A stretch of 64,000 nucleotides of DNA, taken from positions 27,863-91,862 of the forward strand of contig JAKSOA010000007.1 of assembly GCA_024405875.1 (NCBI GenBank), in the 5' to 3' direction. Numbering within the stretch: position 1 is the first letter of the stretch; the number at the start of each line of letters is the position of its first letter. A program made the position numbers and the translations under genes. The stretch comes from Paludibacteraceae bacterium (GTDB lineage: Bacteria; Bacteroidota; Bacteroidia; Bacteroidales; Paludibacteraceae). This document shows, one piece after another, positions 28,214 to 38,868 of this stretch. A model generated the notes under the pieces. That model did not search any database. It saw only the letters and a list, made by a program, of their open reading frames with translations, and had not been told where the DNA came from.

Positions 28214-28567
28214 ATGAAGCTTGAAGGTAAACTATACTACTCAATAGGTGAGGTGGCGGAGATGCTGGGGCTCACAACCTCACTATTGCGTTATTGGGAG
28301 AAGGAGTTTACTAACATAAAGCCGTCAATGAACAGCGCCGGCAAACGTATATACAAAGATGAGGATATACAGCAGGTACGCATTGTGCAGTATCTGTTGA
28401 AGGAGAAGAAAATGACCATAGAGGGTGCTAAACAGCACTTGAAAGGACACAAACACACATTTAAGGAGAATCTTTCAAATGTGAATGTAGTAGATGAACT
28501 GCTGAGAATAAAGGAGCAGTTATATGAGATAAGGAAATCATTAAGTCTGATAGAGGAACAAAAATGA
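28214..28567 (+). CDS. MerR-family transcriptional regulator
   Basis: Small regulator of 117 aa. The N-terminal MerR helix-turn-helix is clear (YYSIGEVAEMLGLTTSLLRY, then WEKEF), with the wing KRIYKDEDI and a C-terminal coiled-coil dimerisation helix. No effector domain is present, which fits the short Bacteroidota members of this family. The ATG at 28214 (MKLEGKLYYSIG) is preferred over the upstream TTG at 28202, which lies in an aattgct repeat. It overlaps nnrD by 4 bp. Confidence 0.9.
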   Translation: MKLEGKLYYSIGEVAEMLGLTTSLLRYWEKEFTNIKPSMNSAGKRIYKDEDIQQVRIVQYLLKEKKMTIEGAKQHLKGHKHTFKENLSNVNVVDELLRIKEQLYEIRKSLSLIEEQK

Positions 28568-29379
28568 ATTTACAAGATGCGGTAAAACTATACAAGCCAC
28601 GTAACCCCGAAGGGCATAAGGGCTCTTTCGGTAAGGCGTTGCTAATAGCCGGTAGCACAGGAATGATGGGTGCCGCCGTCTTATGTACAAAGGCTTGTCT
28701 GAGAAGCGGAGTAGGGCTGTGTCACCTTTCCGGACCTATGGAAGGTATGCTTGTGGCTCAAATATCACTGCCTGAGGCTATCTACAGAGTAGGTCTGGAC
28801 AAATTAAGCGCATTTGACGCCGTAGGTTGCGGTTGTGGCATAGGAAAGAGCCCCGATGCCATAGGTAGGGTTGATTTTCTGTTGAACAATTCACTGCGTT
28901 CAGTAGTTTTGGACGCTGACGCACTGAACATTATCGTAGAGAGATGGTGGCTCTCAAGAATACCGTTCGGAGCCATACTTACGCCGCACAGCGTAGAATT
29001 TGAACGTCTGTACGGGTCAAAAGCCTCATCACGTGAGGAACAGATAAAGCAGGCTGTGGAGTTTGCCGATAAGCGTCACTGCATAGTGGTGCTTAAGGGT
29101 GCGGGTACTGCCGTGATTAATGAAAAAGGAGATGTTGACATAAACACAACAGGAAACAGCGGAATGGCTACAGCAGGCAGCGGAGATGTGCTGACAGGCA
29201 TAATAACAGGGTTGATAGCCCAAGGTTATGAGAGATATGACGCCGCCCGTTTGGGTGTTTTCCTGCACGGACTTGCCGGTGACATAGCGGCGGAGGAGAA
29301 GTGTCAGGAGTCAATATTGGCAAGCGATATAATAGAAGCAATACCAAAAGCATTTAAAAAGATAATATATGGAAAGTAA
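28564..29379 (+). CDS. nnrD: ADP-dependent NAD(P)H-hydrate dehydratase
   Basis: Repairs hydrated NAD(P)H. The 271-aa sequence has the ribokinase-like fold ([15 protein letters not shown]) and the signature [20 protein letters not shown]. It begins directly with the dehydratase domain: the NAD(P)HX epimerase (NnrE) domain that is normally fused in front is missing here and not found beside it. Its stop overlaps the start region of alaS, suggesting translational coupling. Confidence 0.92.
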   Translation: MNLQDAVKLYKPRNPEGHKGSFGKALLIAGSTGMMGAAVLCTKACLRSGVGLCHLSGPMEGMLVAQISLPEAIYRVGLDKLSAFDAVGCGCGIGKSPDAIGRVDFLLNNSLRSVVLDADALNIIVERWWLSRIPFGAILTPHSVEFERLYGSKASSREEQIKQAVEFADKRHCIVVLKGAGTAVINEKGDVDINTTGNSGMATAGSGDVLTGIITGLIAQGYERYDAARLGVFLHGLAGDIAAEEKCQESILASDIIEAIPKAFKKIIYGK

Positions 29380-29380
29380 A

Positions 29381-31999
29381 ATGATGACATCAAAAGAGAT
29401 TCGTAAGTCCTTTCTTGATTTTTTCGCTTCAAAAGGACATCAGATAGTACCGTCCGCCCCGATGGTTGTAAAGGATGACCCTACGCTTATGTTCACAAAC
29501 GCAGGTATGAACCAGTTTAAGAACATAATTTTGGGGAATGACCCTATAAAATATCCACGTGTTGCAGACTCACAGAAGTGTCTGCGTGTAAGCGGAAAGC
29601 ATAATGACTTGGAGGAGGTTGGCCACGACACCTACCACCACACAATGTTTGAGATGCTTGGAAACTGGAGTTTCGGAGACTACTTTAAGGCTGAGGCTAT
29701 AGCGTGGGCTTGGGAGTACCTTACAGAGGTCTTGAAACTTGACAAAGACCGCCTCTATGCAACTGTGTTTGAAGGGGCTCCCGCTGAAGGATTAAGCCGT
29801 GATGATGAGGCCGCCGCCATCTGGGAGAAATATATTGCCAAAGAGCGCATAATAAACGGAAACAAGCACGACAATTTCTGGGAGATGGGCGACACAGGTC
29901 CTTGCGGTCCCTGCTCAGAGATTCACATTGACCTGCGTTCAGATGATGAGCGTAAAAAGGTAAACGGACGAGACCTTGTGAATAGTGACAATCCGCAGGT
30001 GATAGAGATATGGAACAATGTATTTATGCAATACAACCGTATGGCTGACGGACACCTTGAACCATTGCCAAAAAAGGTTATAGATACAGGTATGGGCTTT
30101 GAGCGTCTCTGTGTAGCAGTACAAGGTAAGAAATCAAACTATGATACTGACGTGTTCCAGCCATTGCTTAAAGCGGTGGGTGAGATTTGCGGTTGTGAAT
30201 ATGGCAATGATGCGAAGACCGATGTGGCGATGCGTGTTATCGCAGACCACATACGTACAATATCATTCGCCATAACAGACGGTCAGTTGCCATCAAACGC
30301 AAAAGCAGGCTATGTGATACGCCGTATCTTGCGTCGTGCGGTGCGTTACGGATATACATTCCTCGGTTGCAAGGAGGCGTTTATGTACAAACTAATCCCC
30401 GCTCTTATTGACAATATGGGAGAGGCGTATCCTGAGTTAAAAGCACAGCAAGACCTCATAACAAAGGTTATAAAAGAGGAGGAGGATGCGTTCCTGCGCA
30501 CACTTGAGACAGGTATCCGTCTGCTTGACAAGGTTATGGCAGACACAAAGAAGGCAGGAAAGAGCATTATTGCAGGCGTTGACGCATTCACACTCTATGA
30601 CACTTTCGGATTCCCGCTTGACCTCACCCAACTTATACTAAAAGAGAACAACCTTGAAGCGGATATTGAAGGCTTTAACGAAGAGATGCGGAAACAGAAG
30701 GAACGCGCGCGTAACGCCGCCGCAGTTGAGACAGGAGACTGGGTTGTACTTGCAGAGGGGGAGACGGAGTTTGTAGGTTATGACGTTACAGAGTGTGACG
30801 CTAAGATACTGCGTTACCGCAAATTGTCACAAAAAGGCAAGGATTTCTACCAAATAGTGCTTGACAAAACACCATTCTATGCGGAGATGGGTGGTCAGTT
30901 GGGCGATACAGGTGTACTTGAGAGCGTTAATGAAAAAGTGGAGGTTACAGATACAAAGAGAGAGAACAACCTGCCTGTACACATAGTCAAGAGAATGCCG
31001 GAGAATCCCGCCGCAACATTTGTCGCAAAGGTTAACAAGGAAAATCGTGCGGCAACGGAGGCTAACCACTCCGCCACACACCTGCTTCAAGAGGCGCTCC
31101 GTAATCTGCTTGGAACACACGTTGAGCAGAGAGGCTCATTTGTTTCACCAACTCTTCTGCGTTTTGACTTCTCACACTTTGAGAAACTCACACCAGAGCA
31201 GATAAGAGAGGTGGAGCATTCTGTAAACCGTAAGATACGTGAGAACATTCCACTATGTGAACACAGGAATGTACCTATTGCAGAGGCTAAGAAACTTGGA
31301 GCAATGGCGCTCTTTGGAGAGAAGTACGGTGACAGTGTGCGTGTAATCCAATACGGCTCATCAATAGAACTCTGCGGTGGCACACACGTGAAATCAACAG
31401 GAAACATAGGTTTCTTCAAAATATTAACGGAGAGTTCTATTGCCGCAGGCATACGCCGTATAGAGGCTGTCACCGCATATCAGGCGGAACTCTATGTGGA
31501 ACAGTGCCAGACACGCATAGGTACAATCAGGGAACTGTTCAACAATGTCCCAGATATAGCGGTAGCCGCACAGAAACTTATAGAAGACAATGCCGGGCTA
31601 CGCAAGCAGGTTGAGAATTTCCTTGTTCAAAAGGCTCATCAACTTAAGGAGACCTTAATAGAGAGGGCAATTGATAAAAACGGCATCAAGATTATAAGAT
31701 ATGTGGGAGAGGAGAACCCTGACCTTATAAAGAATATGCTTCCTGCACTGAAAGACAAGTTTGCCGATGGTAAATTCCTTATAGTGTTAGGAACAAAATG
31801 GCAAGGCAAGCCAACACTTACCATAGCAATGTCAAAATCAATGAATGAGGCAGGCTACAATGCCGGCGCAATGGTTAAGGAGGCAGCCAAACTAATACAA
31901 GGTGGTGGCGGCGGTCAGCCGTTCTTTGCCTCAGCAGGCGGTAAGAACCCCGATGGCATTCAAGATGCAGTTCAATATGTAATAGATTCAATAAAATAA
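29381..31999 (+). CDS. alaS: Alanine--tRNA ligase
   Basis: Charges tRNA-Ala. Full length at about 872 aa: the aminoacylation domain ([24 protein letters not shown]), the editing domain with zinc-site HSATHLL and CGGTHV, and a C-terminal domain ending in [18 protein letters not shown]. An in-frame ATG at 29369 overlaps the nnrD stop, but the ATG at 29381, just after the nnrD TAA and with GGAAAG upstream, gives the usual [11 protein letters not shown] start, so I prefer it. Confidence 0.97.
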   Translation: MMTSKEIRKSFLDFFASKGHQIVPSAPMVVKDDPTLMFTNAGMNQFKNIILGNDPIKYPRVADSQKCLRVSGKHNDLEEVGHDTYHHTMFEMLGNWSFGDYFKAEAIAWAWEYLTEVLKLDKDRLYATVFEGAPAEGLSRDDEAAAIWEKYIAKERIINGNKHDNFWEMGDTGPCGPCSEIHIDLRSDDERKKVNGRDLVNSDNPQVIEIWNNVFMQYNRMADGHLEPLPKKVIDTGMGFERLCVAVQGKKSNYDTDVFQPLLKAVGEICGCEYGNDAKTDVAMRVIADHIRTISFAITDGQLPSNAKAGYVIRRILRRAVRYGYTFLGCKEAFMYKLIPALIDNMGEAYPELKAQQDLITKVIKEEEDAFLRTLETGIRLLDKVMADTKKAGKSIIAGVDAFTLYDTFGFPLDLTQLILKENNLEADIEGFNEEMRKQKERARNAAAVETGDWVVLAEGETEFVGYDVTECDAKILRYRKLSQKGKDFYQIVLDKTPFYAEMGGQLGDTGVLESVNEKVEVTDTKRENNLPVHIVKRMPENPAATFVAKVNKENRAATEANHSATHLLQEALRNLLGTHVEQRGSFVSPTLLRFDFSHFEKLTPEQIREVEHSVNRKIRENIPLCEHRNVPIAEAKKLGAMALFGEKYGDSVRVIQYGSSIELCGGTHVKSTGNIGFFKILTESSIAAGIRRIEAVTAYQAELYVEQCQTRIGTIRELFNNVPDIAVAAQKLIEDNAGLRKQVENFLVQKAHQLKETLIERAIDKNGIKIIRYVGEENPDLIKNMLPALKDKFADGKFLIVLGTKWQGKPTLTIAMSKSMNEAGYNAGAMVKEAAKLIQGGGGGQPFFASAGGKNPDGIQDAVQYVIDSIK

Positions 32000-32003
32000 T
32001 AAT

Positions 32004-33287
32004 ATGGCACAGAAATTAAGTACAATATGCGTACAGGCTGGATGGAAACCTACAAATGGTGAGCCACGCATACTTCCTATCTATCAGAGTACGACATTCA
32101 AGTATGACACAACGGCACAGATGGCTGATTTGTTTGACCTTAAGGTGCCCGGGTATTTCTACACAAGACTACAGAACCCTACAAATGACAAGGTTGCTGA
32201 AAAGATAGCGGCTCTTGAGGGTGGAGTGGCGGCAATGCTGACATCATCGGGGCAGGCGGCTAACTTCTACGCTGTTTTTAATATATGTCAGGCTGGAGAC
32301 CACTTTGTTAGCGCCGCTTCAATCTACGGCGGTACTTATAATCTCTTTAATGTTACAATGAGAAAACTTGGCATTGACGTTACTTTTGTTGACGCCGATG
32401 CCTCAGAAGAAGAGATTTCAAAGGCATTCCGCCCCAACACAAAGGCACTCTTTGGTGAGACAATAGCAAATCCGGTTCTCAGTGTGCTTGATATTGAGAA
32501 ATTCGCACGCATAGCGCACAAGCACGGCGTGCCTCTTATAGTAGATAATACTTTCCCTACACCAATAAACTGCCGCCCGTTTGAGTTCGGCTGTGATATA
32601 GTGACACACTCAACCACTAAGTATATGGACGGTCACGCAATGACTGTGGGTGGCTGCATAGTTGACAGCGGAAACTTTGACTGGGAGAAGTACCACTCTA
32701 AGTTTGCAGGACTTACAGAACCTGATGAGTCATATCACGGACTTGCATATACAAAGGCATTTGGTAAGGGTGCGTATATTACAAAGGCTACCGTACAACT
32801 TATGAGAGACCTTGGCTCAATACAGGCGCCACAGAACGCATTTTTATTGAATATAGGTCTTGAAACATTGCATTTACGTGTTCCACGACATTGTGAGAAC
32901 GCCCAAAAGGTTGCAGAGTTCCTTGAAAAGCAGGAGCAGGTGGCTTGGGTTAACTACAGCGGACTAAAGAGCAGTAAGTATTATGAACTTGCTCAAAAGC
33001 AGTTCACCAATGGTCAGTCTTGCGGAGTGGTTACATTCGGACTGAAAGGCGGACGTGAGGTTGCCATTAAGTTTATGGACAGCCTTAAATTCTGCTGTAT
33101 AGCCACGCACGTTGCTGACGCACGTACCTGTGTGCTTCATCCGGCGAGCCACACACACCGCCAACTCTCTGATGAGCAACTGCGTGAGGCTGGTATCAAT
33201 CCAGACCTTATCCGCTTCTCTGTAGGCATAGAAGACGCCGATGACATTATTAATGATATTACGCAAGCACTGAAACAATGCCAGTAA
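32004..33287 (+). CDS. metY: O-acetylhomoserine sulfhydrylase
   Basis: PLP enzyme forming homocysteine from O-acetylhomoserine and sulfide. The PLP lysine lies in THSTTKYMDGH, with TRLQNPTNDKVAEKIAALEGG and the C-terminal DARTCVLHPASHTHRQ, all typical of the family at 427 aa. Cystathionine gamma-synthase is the main alternative, but the length and next gene favour sulfhydrylase. It overlaps metA by 10 bp, indicating coupled expression for methionine synthesis. Confidence 0.9.
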   Translation: MAQKLSTICVQAGWKPTNGEPRILPIYQSTTFKYDTTAQMADLFDLKVPGYFYTRLQNPTNDKVAEKIAALEGGVAAMLTSSGQAANFYAVFNICQAGDHFVSAASIYGGTYNLFNVTMRKLGIDVTFVDADASEEEISKAFRPNTKALFGETIANPVLSVLDIEKFARIAHKHGVPLIVDNTFPTPINCRPFEFGCDIVTHSTTKYMDGHAMTVGGCIVDSGNFDWEKYHSKFAGLTEPDESYHGLAYTKAFGKGAYITKATVQLMRDLGSIQAPQNAFLLNIGLETLHLRVPRHCENAQKVAEFLEKQEQVAWVNYSGLKSSKYYELAQKQFTNGQSCGVVTFGLKGGREVAIKFMDSLKFCCIATHVADARTCVLHPASHTHRQLSDEQLREAGINPDLIRFSVGIEDADDIINDITQALKQCQ

Positions 33288-34195
33288 ACATTCCCAAAGG
33301 ATTACCTGCAATAGACACTCTTAAAAAGGAGAATATATTTGTGATGGATAATGAGAGGGCGAGCAATCAGGATATACGCCCGCTCAAGATTGCTATTGTA
33401 AACTTGATGCCTCTTAAGATAACCACTGAGACAGACCTTATACGTCTGCTCTCAAACTCTCCGTTGCAGATAGAAATTGATTTCATAAAGTTGAAGAGCC
33501 ATACTTCAAAAAACACTCCTATCAAGCATATGCAGATGTTCTACAAGACATTTGACAGCATTAAGAGCGAGAAATATGACGGAATGATAATAACGGGGGC
33601 GCCTGTTGAGAAGATGGATTTCAGAGAGGTTAACTATTGGAGTGAGATAACGGAGATATTTGATTGGGCTCGCCATAACGTAACCTCAACACTCTATATC
33701 TGTTGGGCTGCCCAGGCTGGACTCTATCACTACTATGGTGTGCCTAAGTATGACTTGCCTGAGAAGAAGTTCGGGGTGTTCAAACACGTTGTGCTTGACA
33801 AGAAGAACCCGATATTCCGTGGCTTTGATGATGAGTTCTTTGTTCCTCACAGCCGTCACACAGAGATTCATAAGGCCGATATTGAGAGGAAAAGGGGGTT
33901 GAAAGTCATTTCTGAGTCAGAAGAGGCGGGCGTTTATATGGTGATGGGCAGGGGCGGAAGAGAACTCTTTGTCACAGGACATTCAGAGTATTCCCCTTTG
34001 ACACTTGACACAGAGTACCGCCGTGACCTTGACAAAGGACTTCCTATAAACAAACCAGTGAACTACTACCGTGATGATGACCCTGACAAAGGACCTGTTG
34101 TACGTTGGAAGAGTCACGCAAACCTGCTCTTTACCAATTGGCTCAACTACTTTGTATATCAGGAAACGCCTTATAACATAGAAACTATCGAATAG
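33278..34195 (+). CDS. metA: Homoserine O-acetyltransferase (MetA/HTS type)
   Basis: Activates homoserine for methionine synthesis. The catalytic Cys lies in STLYICWAAQAG and the His-Glu pair in VPHSRHTEIH. Residue 111, in TGAPVEKMDF, is Glu; in this family published work links Glu111 to acetyl-CoA and Gly111 to succinyl-CoA, so acetyl transfer is predicted. That agrees with the adjacent O-acetylhomoserine sulfhydrylase. At 305 aa it is full length. The 3' end forms one arm of a long inverted repeat. Confidence 0.93.
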   Translation: MPVNIPKGLPAIDTLKKENIFVMDNERASNQDIRPLKIAIVNLMPLKITTETDLIRLLSNSPLQIEIDFIKLKSHTSKNTPIKHMQMFYKTFDSIKSEKYDGMIITGAPVEKMDFREVNYWSEITEIFDWARHNVTSTLYICWAAQAGLYHYYGVPKYDLPEKKFGVFKHVVLDKKNPIFRGFDDEFFVPHSRHTEIHKADIERKRGLKVISESEEAGVYMVMGRGGRELFVTGHSEYSPLTLDTEYRRDLDKGLPINKPVNYYRDDDPDKGPVVRWKSHANLLFTNWLNYFVYQETPYNIETIE

Positions 34196-34214
34196 TTTCT
34201 ATGTTATAGGCGTT
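34165..34214 (+). terminator. Stop-codon-spanning hairpin at the metA 3' end
   Basis: Arms of 23 bp with one bulged T: the left arm is the last eight codons of metA (ACGCCTTATAACATAGAAAC then TAT), the loop is CGA, and the right arm runs through the stop codon at 34193-34195. A ttataagaccttttttatt T-rich stretch follows, so it probably terminates the metY-metA transcript. Confidence 0.85.
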
Positions 34215-34230
34215 ATAAGACCTTTTTTAT

Positions 34231-34282
34231 TGGGACACATTCCCAAACCTTTGCGTGCTTCGCACGGACCACATAAGTGGTC
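34231..34282. repeat. Three consecutive short hairpins between metA and the U32 gene
   Basis: TGGGA-cacat-TCCCA (34231-34245), GTGC-ttc-GCAC (34255-34265) and GACCAC-ataa-GTGGTC (34267-34282) fill the gap. They look like an intergenic repeat element; the text tcgctacgctccg that follows resembles the dispersed repeat near 2250. Confidence 0.55.
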
Positions 34283-34316
34283 TTGTCGCTACGCTCCGTA
34301 ATTAACAAGTTGAATA

Positions 34317-36110
34317 ATGCAAATAGAACTGCTATCTCCCGCTAAGACTGCTGACATCGGCATTGAGGCAATATTGCACGGTGCTGATGCGGTTTATATC
34401 GGGGCGGCGGAGTACGGGGCTCGTAAGGCGGCAGGTAATAGCATTGAGGATATTGAGCGGCTTGTCAACTTTGCTCACATATATGGCGCAAAGGTCTATG
34501 TAACTGTAAATACCATAATTAGGGATACTGAAATCAGCAGTGTGGAGCGTCTTATTACAGAACTATATAATATAGGTGTTGACGCTCTCATAGTCCAGGA
34601 TTTTGGTAATCTTAAAATGAATATTCCTCCCATTGCGCTTCACGCAAGCACGCAGATGCACAATCTGACGCCTGAAAAGGTGCGTTTTCTTGAAGATATG
34701 GGTTTTTCACAGGTGGTTGTAGCCCGTGAGTGCTCTGCAGAAGACATTGCAAGGATAAGAGAAGCGACAAAAGTGCGTCTTGAGGCTTTTGTTCACGGGG
34801 CGAGATGCGTTAGTTACAGTGGCAGGTGCTATGCGAGTGCCGCTTTAACGGGTAGGTCAGCGAATAGGGGTGAGTGTGCTCAGATATGCCGTCTGCCTTT
34901 TCAACTCCAAGATGCCCACGGACATAATTTAGGTGTGCGTAACTATCTTTCAATAAAGGATATGGACCGTAGTGATGAGATAGAGGAGATGATAAACGCA
35001 GGTGTCACATCATTCAAGATAGAGGGCAGGCTTAAAGATGTTGACTATGTTAAAAACATTACAGCCTATTATAGGGGATTGATTGACAGTGTGCTGAAAA
35101 AACATAAGGAGTGGAACCGCTCATCTGATGGTCTCTCTTCATATAACTTCACGCCAAATAAGTTCAAAAGTTTTTTCCGTCTGTATGATATCAGTACGCC
35201 AAAGTCGGTGGGAGAGTATGTGGGGATAGTTAAAAGTGAAGAAATAAAAAAGAAAAGTTTTTATGTGAATGTGGTGAGTGGGGTGGAACTTCATAATGGT
35301 GACGGGTTTTGTTTCTTTGACGAATCGGGAGAGTTTTTCGGATTTCGTGCCAATAAAGTTTGCAAATTAAATGACACTGAAAATCTTTGGAGTGTTGAAA
35401 CTTTGGAAAGTATGCCTGTAAAAAATGGTGTTAAACTTTTCAGAAATTTTGACATCCAATTTCAAACAATGTTGTCAAAACCCACTGCAACACGCCGTAT
35501 TGGTGTTCAGGTGGAACTAAAAGATAAGACTCTGACAATTTTTGATGGAGTTAATGAAATTTCAGAAATAGTTGAAATAGAGTCTCAAGTTGCAAAAAAT
35601 GACCAGACAGAAGCAATTAAGAGGCAACTTTCAAAACTTGGAGATACACCTTTTGTTGCAACTGAGGTTAATGTTGACAGTCAGTGGTTCTTTCCAATGA
35701 GTACTCTTTCCGCTGCACGTCGCTCAGTTGTTGACAAACTTATCTTGCTACGACAGAACAGGGCTGTTGCCACAAGAGAGATTTTTTCAGTCAGGAACCC
35801 TGATGCGGTTTATCCTCAAAAGAGTGTGGATTATTCTGAAAATGTGGCAAACTCACTTGCAAGAGAGTTTTACGGAGAGCACGGAGTTTCTGATATTGCA
35901 GATGCGTTTGAGATAAACGCCCCGGAGGGCAGTGTGCCGGTTATGTTCTGCAAGCATTGCGTAAGACGTTCCATCGGGGCGTGTAAGAGAGAGAATACGG
36001 CAAAGAGTAGAGAATTGGCGGAGCCGCTACACCTTATATATAAAGATTACTATCTTCGCCTTGAGTTTGATTGCAAGAACTGCATTATGAGGGTAGTATC
36101 AGAGAAGTAA
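34317..36110 (+). CDS. Peptidase U32-family protein (RlhA-like)
   Basis: A 597-aa member of the U32 family, which in studied cases carries out RNA or cofactor hydroxylation rather than proteolysis. The family signature LEAFVHGARCVSYSGRCYAS is present, with further cysteines in GECAQICRLPF that form part of the putative iron-sulfur site, and a C-terminal Cys cluster (FCKHCVRRSIGAC, CKNC). RlhA-type 23S rRNA C2501 hydroxylation is the likely role, but U32 subfamilies are hard to tell apart by eye. Confidence 0.85.
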   Translation: MQIELLSPAKTADIGIEAILHGADAVYIGAAEYGARKAAGNSIEDIERLVNFAHIYGAKVYVTVNTIIRDTEISSVERLITELYNIGVDALIVQDFGNLKMNIPPIALHASTQMHNLTPEKVRFLEDMGFSQVVVARECSAEDIARIREATKVRLEAFVHGARCVSYSGRCYASAALTGRSANRGECAQICRLPFQLQDAHGHNLGVRNYLSIKDMDRSDEIEEMINAGVTSFKIEGRLKDVDYVKNITAYYRGLIDSVLKKHKEWNRSSDGLSSYNFTPNKFKSFFRLYDISTPKSVGEYVGIVKSEEIKKKSFYVNVVSGVELHNGDGFCFFDESGEFFGFRANKVCKLNDTENLWSVETLESMPVKNGVKLFRNFDIQFQTMLSKPTATRRIGVQVELKDKTLTIFDGVNEISEIVEIESQVAKNDQTEAIKRQLSKLGDTPFVATEVNVDSQWFFPMSTLSAARRSVVDKLILLRQNRAVATREIFSVRNPDAVYPQKSVDYSENVANSLAREFYGEHGVSDIADAFEINAPEGSVPVMFCKHCVRRSIGACKRENTAKSRELAEPLHLIYKDYYLRLEFDCKNCIMRVVSEK

Positions 36111-36126
36111 CACCATACCATACAAA

Positions 36127-37470
36127 ATGAAGCGAGTCTGTCAGATAATATTTGCTCTAATCTCAATGTTTGCATCTCAGGCAAACGCTGAGACATATGA
36201 CTACGCCGTATTCCGCTCCGGCAGCCCCATTGATATAAGAGTTAAGAAGATTATTAACAATTTTGGTCAGTATGCCGGGTTCTCTCCTGTGCTTGTCGGT
36301 GATTTGAACCACGATGGCAAGGCTGAACTTGTTACCGTTGTCACAGACTACCGTGACCACGGCGGCTCATTCATAGTTATTGACGGCGCTAACCTTGCCA
36401 AGCACAAGATAGTGCGTTTTGGTGAGAAATACGGCACCCCCGGAGTCTCATTCGGCTACGCTTGCGGTCCGCTTGCCATTTCAGAGGACGGAATTTTGTA
36501 TGCCGTAACAGGCACGTCAGAGAAAAAGAGCATAACATTATACCGCTATACAGGCTCTGATTTGATAATGGAGGCGGAGGCTCCGCTTGAACATAACTTC
36601 TACGGAAACCCACGCACCGCTGATTTTGACGGGGACGGACGCTATGAGGTCTTTGTGGGCAATGAGGTCTTTGACGGACGCACTCTTGCAAGGATAGGTT
36701 CAGGCGGAGAGAATAATGTGGGGCAGCACTATCAGCACGACGGGGCTATGTTTATGATGGGCTGTGCCGCCGATGTACTTCCTGAGCATAGTGGTATGGA
36801 ACTTGTATGCGGCAATCAGATATTCGGAGTCTCACGCTCAGGTGTTGTGCTTCTAAAGACAATTGGTAATAAGCACGAAGGCTCCGCACAGGTGGCCGAC
36901 CTTAATGCCGATGGCTCACCGGAGGTGCTTGTACGCACCACTATGGGGCGTCTCTCCCTATATGATGTCAAGGCTGGCAGAGAGGTGTTCCGTGACGCAT
37001 ACGTAATGACGGGTTATCCAGCCATCGGGGATATAGACGGTGACGGCACTTTGGAGATAGTAGGACTTACCTCATCATCAAAGATGGTGGCGTATAAATA
37101 TGACGACGCCAACTCCCGCCTTAAGTTATTCTGGGAGGTGACGCACTCTGACCGTAGCGCCCAGACCTCTATGACCCTTTTTGATTTCAACCACGATGGC
37201 AAGGCTGAGATTGTTTACCGTGATGAGCGGACTCTGCGTATAATTGACGGCAGTACAAACAAGCCTGTTACAGTGGCAAATATGAATGTCAACAGTGCCA
37301 CTAAGAGTGAGTATCCAGTTGTGGCTGACTTTGACGGTGACGGACAAGCGGAGATAATAGTTCCAGGCACAATGTATAAGGACTACACAAAGGATAACGC
37401 ATCCATAAACATATTCTCATCTAACCGTTGGTCGTGGGCTCCGGCACCCCTGTTCCGGGGGCAATATTAA
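36127..37470 (+). CDS. Secreted FG-GAP/VCBS repeat protein
   Basis: A 447-aa secreted protein: signal peptide to about residue 21 (QANA). Six calcium-binding Dx(D/N)xDGxxE repeats are seen (DLNHDGKAE, DFDGDGRYE, DLNADGSPE, DIDGDGTLE, DFNHDGKAE, DFDGDGQAE), as in integrin-like beta-propellers. No catalytic residues are evident; a role in binding is likely. The 16-bp gap to the U32 gene suggests co-transcription. Confidence 0.88.
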   Translation: MKRVCQIIFALISMFASQANAETYDYAVFRSGSPIDIRVKKIINNFGQYAGFSPVLVGDLNHDGKAELVTVVTDYRDHGGSFIVIDGANLAKHKIVRFGEKYGTPGVSFGYACGPLAISEDGILYAVTGTSEKKSITLYRYTGSDLIMEAEAPLEHNFYGNPRTADFDGDGRYEVFVGNEVFDGRTLARIGSGGENNVGQHYQHDGAMFMMGCAADVLPEHSGMELVCGNQIFGVSRSGVVLLKTIGNKHEGSAQVADLNADGSPEVLVRTTMGRLSLYDVKAGREVFRDAYVMTGYPAIGDIDGDGTLEIVGLTSSSKMVAYKYDDANSRLKLFWEVTHSDRSAQTSMTLFDFNHDGKAEIVYRDERTLRIIDGSTNKPVTVANMNVNSATKSEYPVVADFDGDGQAEIIVPGTMYKDYTKDNASINIFSSNRWSWAPAPLFRGQY

Positions 37471-37540
37471 ACCAAATCCGCCTATAATTGCACTTTTTGT
37501 GCAAAATATGTCAAATTTGTTACAATTTTTGTCATAAAAG

Positions 37541-37572
37541 TTTGTATTTGCAAAAACAAATACTTAACTTTG
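37541..37572 (+). promoter_or_regulatory. Promoter of the first secreted paralogue
   Basis: TTTG (37541-37544), 20-bp spacer, TAACTTTG (37565-37572): an exact Bacteroidota promoter. It is 50 bp before the start codon. Confidence 0.8.
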
Positions 37573-37622
37573 TGCATAGAATTTTATAAACACACTTATT
37601 TACTAACTAAATTTTTTTTATT

Positions 37623-38819
37623 ATGAAAAAGTTTTTACTATCTGTAGTTGCCGCTTCTTTTGCATTTGCGGCATTCGCAGCCCCTACTGTAGCACCTACA
37701 GAGGGAATGGCTACTGTTGTTTTCTCAGTGCCTGAAGTTACTTGTACTTATCCAATAATGAATTTCATTGGAGATGTTCAAGGTTACAATCCAGATGCAG
37801 AGAATCTTCCTGTTGCTGAATTTGTGGAGGATGGCTGGTACAAATTGGTACTTCCTCTAACAGAGGGTGGCTCAACACAAGGTAAGATTTGTCCTCAATC
37901 TCTTGCTGGTAAGAGTTGCTGGGATTATCAAGGTGCATACTCTCTTCCTGATGGAGCTCCTGCTTGGATTTCAATTGCTGATGACTATGGTACAGCTAAC
38001 AAGATTGTCCTTTCAGAGGGTTGTTCAGGTCAGGTAGCATACGTTGATGTTACCGCTTGGCAGGCAGATTTCTGTGTTATGCCTAATCCTGAGGGAGAGG
38101 CTTCTTTCACAGTTTCATTTGAAATTCCTGAGACAGCAGATCCATCAGAGGCTATTGTTTATGTTGAAGGTCAGGGCGAAGGTCAGTCTTGGGGCGAACT
38201 AGGAGAATTGCTTTATGATGACCGTTCAGAGTCTTTCACAGGTGCTTTTGATGTTCCTGCCGGCTGTTTCTACAAATATGTTATCTCTTATAAGGGTGGT
38301 AATCGTATCTATATGAAAGGTGAAAACCTTCCTATGCCTTATGCTCTTATTGCAGATGATTTTGTTAATGAGTGGGATAACGACCCATGGGTTGAGCCAA
38401 TATCTGGTGGCGTAGGCACATTCTCAGTTACATTCACAGGTGAGTGCCTGCCAAGCGCTCAACTTGGAGACAAAGTATTCATTGCCGGTAACTTTGAGGA
38501 TACTCCAGATTGGGAGAGAGTATATGAGTTAACACAGGAAGAGGGAACAGATAAATGGGTTATTGTTGACCTAACATATCCTGCTGCATTCCAATTCAAG
38601 TTTGTTGTTAAGTACAATGAATCTGATGAGGAGTTGTGGGTTCCTGCTGATAACATCCAATTTGATGAGATGACATACGACTTTGAGTTTGAAGGTCCTT
38701 GTCCTACAGTAGATGCTGATGAGGTTTCTGCTGACGAAACTCAAAAAGCTCAGAAGGTGATAATTGATGGTGAGCGTTGGATTATCACTCCAACAGCAGC
38801 ATATAAAGGTTTATACTAA
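37623..38819 (+). CDS. Secreted protein with repeated beta-sandwich domains (paralogue 1)
   Basis: A 398-aa secreted protein of unknown function. Signal peptide to about residue 20 (FAAFAAP). Three related segments follow, including GEASFTVSFEIPETADPS and GTFSVTFTGECLPSAQLGD with VFIAGNFEDTPDWERVYEL and FQFKFVVKYNESDEELWV. The last resembles carbohydrate-binding or starch-binding beta-sandwich domains (W...Y.L...F.FKFV), so glycan binding is a guess. Near-identical to paralogue 2 over the C-terminal half. The C-terminus KVIIDGERWIITPTAAYKG resembles Bacteroidales sorting-tail sequences. Confidence 0.75.
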   Translation: MKKFLLSVVAASFAFAAFAAPTVAPTEGMATVVFSVPEVTCTYPIMNFIGDVQGYNPDAENLPVAEFVEDGWYKLVLPLTEGGSTQGKICPQSLAGKSCWDYQGAYSLPDGAPAWISIADDYGTANKIVLSEGCSGQVAYVDVTAWQADFCVMPNPEGEASFTVSFEIPETADPSEAIVYVEGQGEGQSWGELGELLYDDRSESFTGAFDVPAGCFYKYVISYKGGNRIYMKGENLPMPYALIADDFVNEWDNDPWVEPISGGVGTFSVTFTGECLPSAQLGDKVFIAGNFEDTPDWERVYELTQEEGTDKWVIVDLTYPAAFQFKFVVKYNESDEELWVPADNIQFDEMTYDFEFEGPCPTVDADEVSADETQKAQKVIIDGERWIITPTAAYKGLY

Positions 38820-38868
38820 TCATTGACAATGTTTTAACATTTTTTAACATTTGATTTACCTTAAATTG

